Notes: generated by a model not told the origin, from the sequence alone. Positions 45,640 through 57,384 are shown, counted from the stretch's first letter. The stretch: DNA of 64,000 nt from Tenodera sinensis (GCA_030765045.1 CM060962.1:162523972-162587971), one strand, 5' to 3'. Numbers and translations: made by a program.

Positions 45640-46256
45640 CAAAGAAACACAAGACATACAGAAGTATAAGTTCTCAAAAACTTACACAAATAACAAGTAA
45701 TATCTCCGAAATGGTTCTCTCTACAAAAAATTTATTTGTACATAAACTGTGTTTTAGCAAGATATACATTTTTGTGTAGTTAGATATGCTCTATATCTTA
45801 CTGTTTATCAATTATTCAAAAGTCATCCAGAGTAAACAGAGCTACATAGGCTATAGCCAGAAAATTCAAGATATACATTTCATTTATCATAAAAATATCT
45901 GAAACATATGGACATTTTAATCAAAATTGTTAGAGCCATTTTCAAGAAAATTAAATTTTCCATGTAAAGGGTAGTTTAGGGTGGAGGAATTTTCTTCACA
46001 ATCTTCGTGTCTCATCCCTGAAAGACATCAATCTTAAACACGAACTTTGGTTTTTAACCGACTTTCCGTTTTTGAGTTATGCTGCCCACAGACTGACAGA
46101 CACACAGACAGACACACACACGGACCTTTTTCTAAATATGCGTTTTTTTTATTAGGGGGCCTCAAAACATATATTTCCGGGGAAATCTCGACATCGAATT
46201 TTTGGGTGGAGTACAATACTTCCTCTACTTTACTATACGTAGTAGAGAAAGTAAAA
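45640..46256 (+). repeat. Family A, 5'-truncated copy
   Basis: From CTTACACAAATAACAAG to an intact right end GTAGTAGAGAAAGT at 46252. The conserved site has only a short CAGACAGACACACACACGG. Confidence 0.85.
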
Positions 46257-46597
46257 TTGTAGTTCACCTTCTAAATTAGCTCACTTTGGACAGATTGTTC
46301 TTCGGTGCTTTGACCACGTTTTCCCCACAAGGATGGATTGATACGAGAGGTCAACTTTTTTTCTCCACGTACCCCCAAGACGATTTTCCACTACAGGCGT
46401 ACCCCTAGCCCTTGCCTTAGAGGTATTCTTAGTTAAAATTATACATAACCGTATCCAAAATAGACTATAAAATTAATAACTTATTAAATATTACAATAAG
46501 GAGGATTATGCTATAAATGTATAAAGTAAATACACGAACTACGTTTCACATAACACACACAAAAACATTAAATGAATTTGTCTATATTTCTGACCTG

Positions 46598-48165
46598 TTA
46601 ATGAGATGGCTGAGCTTGCTTTCTCGACACTAGTTCCTCGATTCGTGGCTGAATCTTCGTTAATGCGCCAATGGTGATTCTGGATTCAAGCGTTTCGTTT
46701 TTATTGTTGTCAATGCAGAGAAACCCCCTCACGCAAATAAGTAGATGGGAATGGAAGAAGGTGTGTAATGAAGTATCGGTAAATTCAGTGTACTGTAACA
46801 CCAGAAATCACAAATTGACTTGCTCTCGATTTTAATTTTCAGTGAACTGTAAACGGACATTTCCAAAAGACTTTATTTTAATTTTACGTGAAGGTCAGAG
46901 AAATTTATTGCGGTGATGCAAAACGGATTTGTAATCCATTCTTGTGTATTGTATAGTCTTCCTCAATTTCTGGAAAGTATTTTAAAAGTTGTGAACTTAG
47001 ATTCTGTAGATGGAATTTGATTGTTTCCAGAAGTCCATTGCCAATACTAACTTCATTTAGTGCACTATATTCCAATACAATTTGAAAAACTGGAATATTC
47101 CCCGTATTAATGCAATCAATCCAAAATAAAGTTTTCTTATAAAACCCCTTTACCTTCTCACGAGCTTTAAAAATATTTCTGTCAATACCTTGGGGTTGAA
47201 GACTGAGCTCGTTAAATTTGTTGAACATACCCGTCACTTAAGCTAATTGACAAATCCACTCTTAATCTTCAAAATGCTTCACCAGATTGGATTTCAATTA
47301 CGTAAGAAAACATTTTACCTCATGTTCAGTTCAATAAGATGAGTCAATACGCGTCCTCGTCATAACCATCGCACCTCCGTGTGCAAAAACAATTGAGTGT
47401 GTTTAGCTCCCATCTCCTCAGACAATTTTTTTACCAGACGGGTGTTCAGTGCACGTGATTTTATTAAATTGACTACTTTTATAGCAATGTTCAATGTTAC
47501 GTGTAGCTCAGGAGCTATTTTTTCGCTACCAGATTTTCTCTGTATATAACGCAATGTTGCTAAATTATTTAGGCGTTAATTTTTCGAATACGAGCAATAA
47601 GACTGCTTTTTTCCGTAAATGAAACAGCACCATCAGTGGACAAACTCACACACCAATCCCACGACAAATTTAATTTTAATCTTATAAAATTATCAAGAAG
47701 TTTAAAAATATGCTGTCTCAATGTAGTTCTGATAATTGTTTGCATCCTAGAATTTCACCAGTAATAGCGCCTTTTTAACGTCAAAATACCGAACATAGAT
47801 AAGAAGCTCAGCATTATCACACACCCACTAATTCATCAATTTGAATTGCAGATCTTTTGTCCATTTTAATATTTTCTACTACTTGGTCAACATCTGCCAT
47901 AATATACATATTATCCTACACTTGTGTCAAAATTCTGAGTTGTTTTGATTACTTCTGCAGATTTTTTGTGTAACATTTTATCTGCTATAATTAAAGAACC
48001 AGGAATAATCAGAGACTCAACTGCGTTAGAAGGTGATTTATTTTTTGCAACCACCAACGCTAATAAATACAATGTCTCTACCGTGTTTTTTTCAAATGGA
48101 AAAGAGTTTGTCCTTGAGCGTCTCCAGGCCGGTAACCAATCAGAGTCCTGCTGTGTTGTCATACT
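46598..48165 (-). pseudogene. hAT transposase relic (ZBED5-like type)
   Basis: Minus-strand blocks in order: KNTVETLYLLALVVAKNKSP and SLIIPGSLIIADKML (48162-47911); then a stretch with STDGAVSFTEKSS-like text near 47630; IAPELHVTLNIAIKVVNLIK, then SRALNTRLVKKLSEEMGAKH and TQLFLHTEVRWL (47554-47360); FYKKTLFWIDCINTGNIPVF and LQNLSSQLLKYFPEIEED (47237-46905). The C-terminal end (46801-46598) has ITIGALTKIQPRIEELVSRK and QAQPSH. The block set (ARALNxRLF, LLLHTEVRWLS, KQAQxSH end) is typical of ZBED5/FAM200-like hAT transposases. The N-terminal BED finger is absent. Multiple stops and shifts. Confidence 0.75.
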
Positions 48166-48330
48166 GCTTTCCCCTTAAGTGGGGATTGACGCTCGCTAAG
48201 AAATATGAAGAGTGGGGGGTAATGAGCTTGCAACGCTGTGCATGTAAACGTATCTCATTGGCTGCAGATCAGAACTCTTCCCAATTGAAAAGCACAGTAG
48301 TTCCACCTTTGTTGGTTTTGTGAGGCGCAC

Positions 48331-48956
48331 GTGATAACCGCTACACTACGGAAACGACCCTGGTGGTTTTCTCGCCGAGCAAACGCGGCTGGAAATCTCC
48401 TGGTTGAACTTATATCTGATAATGACTACTTAGAGGTACACCTTCCCCCAGATCCCACATTTTGGCACAGATCGGGGCACTTTGACCCCGAAATTTTGGA
48501 CTTCGTACTAACAAAAATGCGACACCTTTAATTAACTTTACAGTGTATCACAGCCTGGACTCCCACCACCTTCCCGTGCATTTCGACATACAGGGTGGCA
48601 TTTCAGCCGGTGCCTCTGGCCCCCGAAGGAGGGCTGAGACTGACTGGAATAAGTTCACCATGGAAATGCACGGGAGGGCGCAACCCAGGCTGTCATACTA
48701 TAGCGAGGCAGACATAGATGTCGCCATTTAAACTTCACTGCCTCGCTACACACGGCCAAGAGAAGCACTACCACTTACACCACAAGACCACCCGGTTTTT
48801 GCACGTACCCCGAGGTAGAGCAACTCATTGCGCGGAGACGACGCTTGACAAGACTGTGGCGGTATACCCGTCAGCCTGAGTATAAAGTGCTAGCAAAATG
48901 GCTACGCAAAATGGCATCAAATTAAAATCAACAAAACTGAACAATGGGAAAACAAA
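48331..48956 (+). pseudogene. Jockey-type element: decayed endonuclease C-terminus and linker
   Basis: Frames at 48331-48531 (PDPTFWHRSGHFDPEILDFV) and 48543-48731 (YHSLDSHHLPVHFDI) are the LDxxL and SSDHLPV blocks ending an APE endonuclease. The expected catalytic SDH reads S-H-H. The linker reads SLPRYTRP, REALPLTPQDH, then after a shift ARRRRLTRLWRYTRQPEYKV. There are stops near 48825 and 48855 in one frame and 48932 in the next, so the linker is frameshifted at least twice. The N-terminal endonuclease is lost by 5' truncation near 48310, next to the hAT relic. Confidence 0.7.
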
Positions 48957-50594
48957 ATGCTGAGTACCACCCATTCGGACTCTTCTTTGTGGAAATTATT
49001 AAAGGCTTTTAAGGTCTCCACGAGCGTCAACTCCGCATCTGAGGCGCTGCACACTCATGGCGGCCTGCACTTCTCCGAAGAGGAGAAAGCCGAGGTCTTC
49101 GCTGACTGTCTTGAAGATAGATTCAGCGAAAACCCAGTTACCAACCGTGATATAGAACGGGAGGTACAGACATGGGTACAAACCGGGGTGGCGCTGAAGC
49201 AAGAGCAACAGCTACCCCTAATAACACCGCAGGAAGTTTACAAGCTCATTAGGAAATTACCTAATGGGAAAGCTGCCGGCCCAGACAAAGTGACTAATGA
49301 GGAACTTAAGCATCTCCCGAGAAAAGCCCTGGTGCAACTAACCAAAATATTTAACGCCTGTCTGCAGCAAGGCTATTTTCCCTCTACTTGGAAACGAGCC
49401 AAGGTAATTATGCTCCCAAAGCAAGGGAAAAGCACCAGACAACCGCAAAACTACCGCCCCATTAGTCTCTTGTCTACTATTGGTAAATTGCTCGAAAAAC
49501 TTATACTTTCTCGACTTCAAAAACAAGTTTCGGAATCCCATGAACTCTCAAATTCACAGTTTGGCTTTCGAAAAGGACATTCTACCGAGTTACAGCTTCT
49601 CAGGCTAACTGATGACGTAACAGAGCAATTTAACAATGGGGCTTCAACGTTGGCGCTATTTCTGGACGTAGAAGCCGCATTCGACCGGTGCTGGCACAAT
49701 GACCTTATTTACAAACTACACCACAATTTCCCGGCTCTTCAAAATTATCTATATTTGCTGCACAATTTTTTAGAAAAACGGAAGTTTTACGTCCAAGTGG
49801 GCCGCTCCTCCTCACGGGAGCGAGTGATGCGGGCTGGCGTCCCACAAGGGGCAATCATGTCACCCTTTCTGTATATATTATTCACTAATGATTTCCCAGT
49901 GGACGCCAGATGTAAGGTCGCCATGTATGCTGACGACACTGCAATATACAACCACCATAGAAATCCACGTTTCGACCTTGCAGAAATGCAACGTTATGTC
50001 AACAACTTCCTCTCATGGCAACATGACTGGAAAATCAAAATTAACCCCGACAAATGCCAGCTGATCCATTTTTCTAAGCGGCATCACACTTTGGCAATGG
50101 ACCTAACGGTCGGTGGTCAGGTATTGCACTGTCTTCGGCAAGTTAAATATTTAGGGGTGATCTTGGACCGCACAATGTGCTGGTCCACCCACATAAAAAA
50201 TAGCGCCAACAAAGGCAGACAGCGGCTAAAGTTATGTGCCCCCATCTTCCGCAGCAAACAGCTGCAATTGAAGTCCAAACTCGTCCTGTATAAAGCTTTC
50301 ATCCTGTCAGTGGTTCTATACGCGTGTGTGGCCTGGGCAAACGCCTCAAAAACCGCCCTGAAGACTATCCAAACCCTCCAAAACCTCTCCCTTCGGAAAA
50401 TCCTCTCTGCTCCTATCCTAACCACTAACCAAACCCTTCACCAGGAAACCCGGATCCCTTCCATTCCCGAGGCAATAACAAAAAGAGCCATCGTTGCGTG
50501 GGCGCGCATCAGGAATCACCAAAATGATGTGATTGCCAATATTGGCGAGGGCGAGCCAAAGCATCGTACGCATGCTAGAATCAAAATGTTCTAG
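48957..50594 (+). CDS. Jockey-clade-like reverse transcriptase ORF (545 aa), intact
   Basis: Reverse transcriptase part of a non-LTR ORF2; it would copy element RNA at a nicked target. From its first in-frame ATG all palm blocks are intact: LPNGKAAGPDKVTNEELKHL (101-120), NYRPISLLS (165-173), SQFGFRKGHST (200-210), FLDVEAAFD with Asp237, RAGVPQGAIMSPFLY (292-306), MYADD with Asp326-327, and KYLGV (397-401). A thumb region follows with LYKAFILSVVLYACVAWA and LQNLSLRKILSAP. It is shorter than full ORF2 (about 900 aa) because the endonuclease half upstream is broken. The ATG is simply the first in this frame and is not expected to be the native start. Decay in the linker but none in 545 codons is uneven. 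Jockey assignment is by motif style. Confidence 0.85.
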   Translation: MLSTTHSDSSLWKLLKAFKVSTSVNSASEALHTHGGLHFSEEEKAEVFADCLEDRFSENPVTNRDIEREVQTWVQTGVALKQEQQLPLITPQEVYKLIRKLPNGKAAGPDKVTNEELKHLPRKALVQLTKIFNACLQQGYFPSTWKRAKVIMLPKQGKSTRQPQNYRPISLLSTIGKLLEKLILSRLQKQVSESHELSNSQFGFRKGHSTELQLLRLTDDVTEQFNNGASTLALFLDVEAAFDRCWHNDLIYKLHHNFPALQNYLYLLHNFLEKRKFYVQVGRSSSRERVMRAGVPQGAIMSPFLYILFTNDFPVDARCKVAMYADDTAIYNHHRNPRFDLAEMQRYVNNFLSWQHDWKIKINPDKCQLIHFSKRHHTLAMDLTVGGQVLHCLRQVKYLGVILDRTMCWSTHIKNSANKGRQRLKLCAPIFRSKQLQLKSKLVLYKAFILSVVLYACVAWANASKTALKTIQTLQNLSLRKILSAPILTTNQTLHQETRIPSIPEAITKRAIVAWARIRNHQNDVIANIGEGEPKHRTHARIKMF

Positions 50595-50777
50595 ATATTG
50601 CATGGCTCGCCGACTGATGCGCACCCATGCAACCCAGGCCCTAGGCCACACACTCCGGAAGAGGTCTGTACCTCGGAAACGCCACAGGAGCTGTAACCTG
50701 GTCCGCACAGGAAAACTGCGGAAAAACTGTAAATAGTGAAGTGTATATAGTGCAGTGTGTGTGAATATGTATATACG

Positions 50778-50863
<86 letters not shown>

Positions 50864-51162
50864 AGTGTGATGGGACATGCGTGGTATGCCCAGGAGTGAA
50901 TGAGCGTGTGTATCAGTGTACATAAACAAACAAAAAACGATCAAAAAAGGACGACCAAAAACACTGAAAATACACCATAAAACTGTTCTCGGTGAGCTAA
51001 AGCTGCTCACCGTATGGGTTTTTCTTGTGAAAAAGCAAAACAGAGTGCCCATTTTAAAACTGTCAACTGTAAATAATGCAAATTTGAGCCTGTAAGCCGG
51101 GCCCCTCTGTACCGGCACCAGGCAAATATATTATTTAATAAAATAAGTTGAAGTTGAAGTTG
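50595..51162 (+). repeat. 3' region of the jockey-type element with (TTGAAG)n tail
   Basis: Sequence after the stop includes a (GT)n array at 50779-50869, an AAGCTGCTCACCG / CGGTGAGCTAAAGC inverted pair near 50990-51012, and GGGCCCCTCTGTACCGGCAC. It ends in AATAAAATAAGTTGAAGTTG AAGTTG. A short tandem tail is typical of non-LTR 3' ends. Confidence 0.65.
50779..50869. repeat. (GT)n microsatellite
   Basis: About 42 GT units with an AT and a GA interruption. Confidence 0.97.
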
Positions 51163-51169
51163 TTGGTTT

Positions 51170-52330
51170 TGTAAAATTATGCATTAGGTTTGAACTTTTA
51201 TCTGCTTTCAACCTGAAAAATTCGACTGACCTGTCTTTATAATCGCTATGATTGGTTACCAAGTGTCTGTGAACATGAGCGTCTGCGAACTTTTTTTCAG
51301 GGGGGCGCATGTTGGAAGTTTACAATTAAACAATATTAATTCATTATTCTGTTGCCAAAAACAGTAAAAGATGAGTTATAGTATTTGTTGCGAACAAGCG
51401 TATTAATTTATGCTAAATAAAACTGTTCTTTACGTCAACAATAAGGCAATAGTCTAGTAGTAATTGATTGCACATTACATTTGTTAATTCTGGAGGGGGG
51501 CGGTGCGCCCCCCCCCCTTGCCCTCCTCCGCCCATGCCTGTGAAGTAAGGATGGTTTCATGGAATTGTTCGACAGAGTTTGGTCACAAACAATACAGAGG
51601 GGAAGAGGTAGATCACACATATTTGATACGAATCCATATTTAATGTAAGATTCACTTTAATATGTGCATTTAACATTTCTCATCTTTATCGACTTGCTCG
51701 TAAGTGGTTCACCTTCAGCACTATTTTCACCGCTGTCCTGCATTGGAACACACATTCTGGCACTTTTCACTAGCGATGGTTCAACGCTTATCAACCATTA
51801 TCACTTGTTTCATTGATTTTGCGTGTTGCTCTTATAACGAATTTATCCATCTTACAACAAAAGTTAAAAGATGTAGTCCACTACGACAATAATAAAAGAA
51901 ATTCAAGGGTGATAATCTGAAAATCAGTTCACAAATATAAAGAATGAGATGTGAGACTTGGAGTAAAGAAAACGAACCTGCGCATAACAGTCACGAAAAT
52001 ATACTGAGTACCAGGGTTGCCAATCTTTAAAAGTAAAACTATTGTACCGACCACTCAGAATTATAGATTTGGATTCATAATTATCGTACATCAGAAAGCA
52101 AATGCTACAACAATAAATATATCAGCATAACACTTGTGAAAATATAATAGTATTGATGTTTTGGTATTCAGTTAGAAGATGATCTCAACCAGTATTACAA
52201 CTTTAGCATCGGTGTTTGAAATAAGGTATAGAAATGATAAGCGAGCGTAGCGTAAGACAAATATTATCTGGTAGACCGGTAGAGTAAACAAAACGGATTC
52301 TAGACAGAGGGCAATTCAAATCTCTGGCTG
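51170..52330. other. Unassigned; G/C self-complementary tract at 51492-51532
   Basis: GGAGGGGGGCGGTGCGCCCC plus more C forms a strong hairpin-prone G/C block near a GGGGGGCGCATG word at 51300. Such blocks occur near ends of some DNA transposons. No gene recognised. Confidence 0.35.
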
Positions 52331-52429
52331 AAATAGTTCTCGTTATTTGTGATAATTCAGGAAACATGCTGAGTGTATGGATATTTTAAATGTTACGTAC
52401 CCACTAAGAAGTCTTGGCGTACGCCTTGG

Positions 52430-52560
52430 GGTGCGCGTACCCCAGGTTGAATATCTCTGACCTAGAGTGCCCAGCAGCATCCCCAGATTTGTCAACTTTG
52501 GACCTCTTTTGTGGGGCCATTTAAAGTCAGTTGTAGGTATGTCTTTATCCTTGGTTTTAT
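52430..52560 (+). pseudogene. Mariner transposase C-terminal scrap
   Basis: Plus strand reads PAASPDLSTLDLF, then one frame over LLWGHLKSVV, matching WPxRSPDLTPLDFFLWGHLKSxVY around the third catalytic Asp. Very short and frameshifted. The 107-codon minus frame over it is a shadow. Confidence 0.5.
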
Positions 52561-52659
52561 ACAAGGCTACACATTGGTAATTGCTAGTAGGCGCGTCCAT
52601 GATGCAGGGACGGGCACCATTTTGGTGACTATGTTCTGTCAGGAAACATAGTGCGTAAT

Positions 52660-53015
52660 ATTTCAAATACGCAAGTTGCAGTCACCGCCGGTTAAACCGG
52701 AAATAGCAAAAATTGTTAAAGTAAACAAAGTTACATATATTTCATGAATAGAAATGAATTGCAATCCAAGTGTTTTCGTGGATTAAAACAATTGGCTGTC
52801 AAATCACAAGAAAGAAAGACACATTCCGTTAAGCCTTCACTATTTTATTTTTTAATTTAACAGTAATGAATTTGTCAGAATTATCTATTGTGGATATCTT
52901 TTGAAAATCTATTAAACAGTACCACTCGAATCTGTAAAAACTTAGGTGTGTTCGTTCTGTTTAAAATAAGAAAGTTGCTGTCACATCTGGTTAAACCGGA
53001 AGTAACAAAAGATCG
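52660..53015 (+). repeat. Short repeat E, two direct copies
   Basis: AAGTTGCAGTCACCGCCGGT-TAAACCGGAAATAGCAAAA (about 52670-52712) and AAGTTGCTGTCACATCTGGT-TAAACCGGAAGTAACAAAA (about 52973-53010) flank about 260 bp. A third, inverted copy is at 45518-45580. Confidence 0.6.
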
Positions 53016-53019
53016 TTTA

Positions 53020-55480
53020 TATACTTTTTGAGTACCCTGTACATGACTCTTCCTATATGGATTACCGTGTTAATCAGCCACATACTTCAAAGCGTATTTA
53101 GGGTTAACTTATCCTATAGGTATATTGCAGCAAAATAATTGTCCTACTGCAGATAGCATACATGGTGGAGAATTTTGAGAAACCTTCCAATTGTGATCTT
53201 CACGAAGTACACTTCACGGCGTCTATGCCGATGGGAACCGCGTGAACTCGGATGTACATTCAATTTAGATCTTTACAAAATAGCGGGGAGTTAACTGAAA
53301 TAATACGTAATTCGGATATTGTAAGGTATTCCATACAGATATAATATGTAACTGTCTAGCAGCGTTATTATTGTCCTTCATTAAAGCAGTAGACACGTGG
53401 CTTTATTCAACTCTGGCTAACCGACCCGAGATAAGAGTAGGTAGAACAATAGGAACAATTGAAGGACGATAAGGGAAGCGCCGAAGCCCGAGCGAACAAC
53501 TTGGACTTCAGTAGTACAACGCTACAATCGATGCCATTACTCGATACCGCTACAACAAGCGAAGAGCTTTTAACATCCTAACTGGTCTTGCCTGAACCAT
53601 CTAATGAGTGTCCCGTTCAACGTTTGTAATTACCTACGTCATTGTTATGAGTCAATTTTTTGAAGGGAGTGGCAGCTCTAATGGAAAATCTAATACGAGT
53701 GGCGAAGTTGTCTAGCTTGCACGGCATTCAATCTGAAGCATGACGTCATTGATCATAAAGCGTAAGCCAAATAACATGGCTCGCAATGTCTTCACACATA
53801 AAAGCGTGAAATAAAACATAATAAACACTAAAACATGTTTTGCATAACTCGACCAACACACACATAATGCTTTGTATATATTGACAGAAAGGAGCCGCAA
53901 ACTCATCTTACGCTAGCCATTATATCAATTACCCCGCTTTTAGCTTTCACAGACCTTCGATACGAACAAAGTAAAGTTGCAAAGAGTTCTGGTAGCTCCC
54001 ACACCCGCCCTGACGTACAGGTCGAACGCAGTGTTTGTTTCCAAAACAAGAGTTGCAAATATCAGGCGGCAAGGTAAGTGATGTGCAGCACCTCGTGGCG
54101 TACTTTGAAATGGCCCTGGTGTGTATTACATTCCAGCAAACCATATATTCTGTGTAGTACGATAGTACGATACTTATATTGTTATTTCTGCGAAGTATGC
54201 CTTTGCAAGTTTGACTCCCACTTAGTGATTCAAACTTAAATGCGTTCCAGGGAAGAGTTCAGCAAAGCGTGTTCTTTGTTTGTAGGTCTGCTATATGGAG
54301 ACTGATGCTAGCGCATCACTTGTTAAGAATACAAAACACGCTTTGTGGCCGCCTCTAATGGTACCATTTGCCGCTTTTGGAAACGTCCAGCTAGGTAGCT
54401 GAAGGCAAAGTAAAAGCAGACTGTGCAAAAGTTGGTTACCAGTGAAGAGATTTACAAAGCTTAAGCAACGGTACCTACGTAACAACAAAACTCAAAACTA
54501 GGAATGGAAAGTTAGCAGGGGAATGGCTAGTGCTGCACCTTACTTTCGCTGCGCGGTGCTTTAAATCTACAGAACTTGTTCTTTCTCCTTCCAGCACAGT
54601 TTATGTGTATAGCAACAGGAAAGTATGTGCCAGCAATATGAAGGACAAAACAAAGCGTATCAGTGTTATTTTTAGTTATTTCTAATTCGATGTACATATT
54701 TTATAATCCTACACTAATACATACGCATACCTGTTATTTGTCAACAACACTGTCAATTACCAGAATCATATTAGCGCTGCTGGTGTGCTGGAATTTCGTC
54801 CCGCAGAAATTCTTTTACAGGCATCTACGGACATGGGGCTATTGCTTTTAAGCTTTCGCGTGTGTGTGATTTGTTTTTATTATTCTTTCAGCATTGAAAA
54901 CGCTGTTCTTCCTCAAGGACAGCGGGTGTAAATGTTTCCAATTATTTTGACTGTTTGATGTCATACAACTTCTGTCTCAGTCGTTTCGTTGAATATGAAT
55001 TTTTGGCACTTTAATGTGAATATGACATTAAAGGAGTTAATGGGGAGATCTAAAAGCTTCCATGTTGAGTTAGTGAAGTGCGGGTTTGCATATTAGTATC
55101 ACCAAATTGCTCTCCGATATCAATGAATTGTTTTAAGGAATATTTTGAAACGCCTAGGTTTTACAACCTGGTAAAACTTATGAATTACCATCCATTACCC
55201 GTATTTTCAACAACTAAAATACAAATCAAACTGTGTGGGTTATATACAAAGAGAACTTTATAAACTTAGACGAACATTATATCCTACTTTACAGCACTCA
55301 AAACTTGCCCCTCCCATATGAACTGCTTAACCTATGCAATGAAAATACTGTATAGTAAACATCACAGGTTACCTCCCAAGTTCCAAGAACTACCTAGTCC
55401 TTATTTTGAATAATATGTTGGCTACAAATGATTAAAGTTAATTATATTTTCAGTTGCTGGGCGAGTTTACTTGAGGTGCG
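53020..55480. other. Mostly unrecognised stretch
   Basis: Apart from the candidate exon at 53953-54073 I see no gene. Minus frames at 53712-53906, 53947-54144 and 54291-54488 have no recognised motif. Confidence 0.3.
53953..54073 (+). other. Candidate host-gene internal exon
   Basis: Acceptor-like CGCTTTTAGCTTTCACAG ends at 53952 and donor AAG/GTAAGTG begins at 54074. The 121-bp interval is open in the first frame (starts TFDTNKVKLQRVLVAPTPAL). An overlapping minus frame is also open, which weakens the case. Product unrecognised. Confidence 0.2.
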
Positions 55481-55488
55481 AGCTTTTG

Positions 55489-55692
55489 ATAGTGTTTAAC
55501 GCCCGCTTTTACTACATACGAAACCGCAGGCGGTGATACTAATGATACATGGAATGAAGATGGAGCACCAGTGGAATGAGATGACGCGGGAACCGAAGAA
55601 CCCGGAGGAAACCGGTCCCTGCCTGTGATCGAACCCTGATCGCTTTGGTGAAAGGCAAATGGTCCAATCACTCGGCCAAGGCGTGGCCTTAC
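55489..55692 (-). repeat. SINE family 1, full copy with tRNA-like head
   Basis: On minus: GGCCACGCCTTGGCCGAGTG (box A TGGCCGAGTGATTGG) and GATCAGGGTTCGATCACAGG (box B), a Leu/Ser-type head. It is followed by the body GGTTTCCTCCGGGTTCTTCG, CATCTCATTCCACTGGTGC, and GCCTGCGGTTTCGTATGTAG to GTTAAACACT. Confidence 0.85.
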
Positions 55693-55919
55693 TTGAGGCG
55701 TAGGTCTTGGTAGGATACCTTTAAAACCTCAAAATCTATCCATTCCCATATTTTAATTCTTATGTACAAAGTTGCACAATTATTAGACAATGTAGCCAAA
55801 TAATTGGTGTTGCCCATGCTAATGCTTTGAACATGATAAAAATAAAAGAGTATAAACTCTGTCTATTATATCAACAAGGGCCTGGCCGTAGAGGTTATCT
55901 TGGAAGTGCTGACTGGAAC

Positions 55920-56494
55920 TTGGTGGCAAAAGAGGAAAGGGGGAGGATTAGAGTTACAAAGAGCAGGTAAGGAAGATGAAAGGTGATAACAGCTCATTGA
56001 TTTTGGAAATTATTAATAATTCGTCTGAAGAAACAATTGAAGTCAGTGACTGTGCAATTAATTTCTCTCAACGGCTACTAAAAAGCACCTGAAGAATGAT
56101 TACCGTGAACTCATTGAATTGTGTATCATGTTTCTGGAGACAACTGTGGACTTCAGTCTAAGATTAAGGTCGCCTGGAACTTTGCAACATGCAAGGTGGA
56201 TAGCCAAAAGAATGTATTTATTGAAGATATTCCTCTTTCGTTCTCAGCTGTCTCTCACTGTTAGTCAATTGGATGGGCTGAAGTACATTTGTTTGTTTGT
56301 TTGTTTATGGTGAAAGTATTTGTATGCAAAATGGTGTTTTGCAATTGTTGCTTTTTTAAAAAAAATTAAAACTGTACGAACTGTACTGTAGGTTTGTTCG
56401 AATGTTCTAAAGAAGTTTCGTCAGCACTTGTATTTAAATGAATAAATGTGTATGCTATCACTGTTATCACTGTTTGATGACAACTTTAACAATG

Positions 56495-56553
<59 letters not shown>

Positions 56554-57020
56554 GAAAGAGAGAGGTATGGTTAGAAATCGAAAGGAGGTACACTAATTTT
56601 ACCTGTTGCAGTTGCAAAGATTATGGGTGTTTTCTTTTTCGCTTATTATCGTTCTATACATTTAAATTTAGCAGGTTTGCATAGCCTATTCAGAACATAT
56701 AAGCATATGTACTAAGAGACTGAGCTTTTAATCTATTATTTCAGTCAAGGGAACTAATGAGTTCATTTCCGTCAAGAATTTAAACATGCTGAAGAAGTGA
56801 AGCATAGATTTAGATTTTTAAAATAGGGATCCAATTTCTTGGAATTCAACCACTCCCTTACCTTAACGCCAAAGAGACTATGAAAAATCCTAAGGTGGTA
56901 AATGATACGGCAGAAAGAGGGGTGAAGTTAATACAAGAATTCAGTGGACTGATAACGGCCAATGAAGAACAAACAACAATACATTTTGCGATGTGTGCAA
57001 GATCAGCGAAGACAATACCT
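55920..57020 (+). pseudogene. Relic of an unnamed arthropod repeat-protein family
   Basis: An open 64-codon frame at 56119-56313, preceded in frame by KNDYRELIELC, reads RSPGTLQHARWIAKRMYLLK and IFLFRSQLSLTVSQLDGL. After a gap with A44 at 56497-56540, a frame at about 56835-57020 reads FLGIQPLPYLNAKETMKNPK, VVNDTAERGVKLIQEFSGLI and TANEEQ. The paired blocks RAPGAMHxARWMAK and VNDxAERGVxLIxE(Y/F)N are ones I associate with a multicopy protein found in several insect genomes, probably of TE origin; I cannot name it. Stops separate the pieces, so it is inactive. Confidence 0.55.
56497..56540. repeat. A44 homopolymer
   Basis: 44 consecutive A followed by GAAAG/AAAGA purines; possible retroposon tail. 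Confidence 0.95.
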
Positions 57021-57384
57021 TGACTGTAAAAAAGAAACACCGAAAAGAAAATCGTATTAAAACTAGTATTGATTTAATCTGCATTCCCACATTCTGTATA
57101 TTCTATTACACATTAATACTTAAATTTCTTTCATTTAAATATATTAAGAATATTTGCAAGACATGTATAGGTTGGTTTCAATTGTTTATGCCATCAGAAA
57201 AATACAAGCACTTTTTCAGTTGTTCAGTTTATTTAGATATGTAAGTCCATTGCCGCATGGCTTAATATTAATTAATGTAAATTAAATTTGGCACATAATC
57301 AAAACATGCCATAAGCAAAAATATAGGAGGGTGTGCGCTCAAAATAGTTGACATTTTTATGTAACCTCCCATATAAGGACCACC

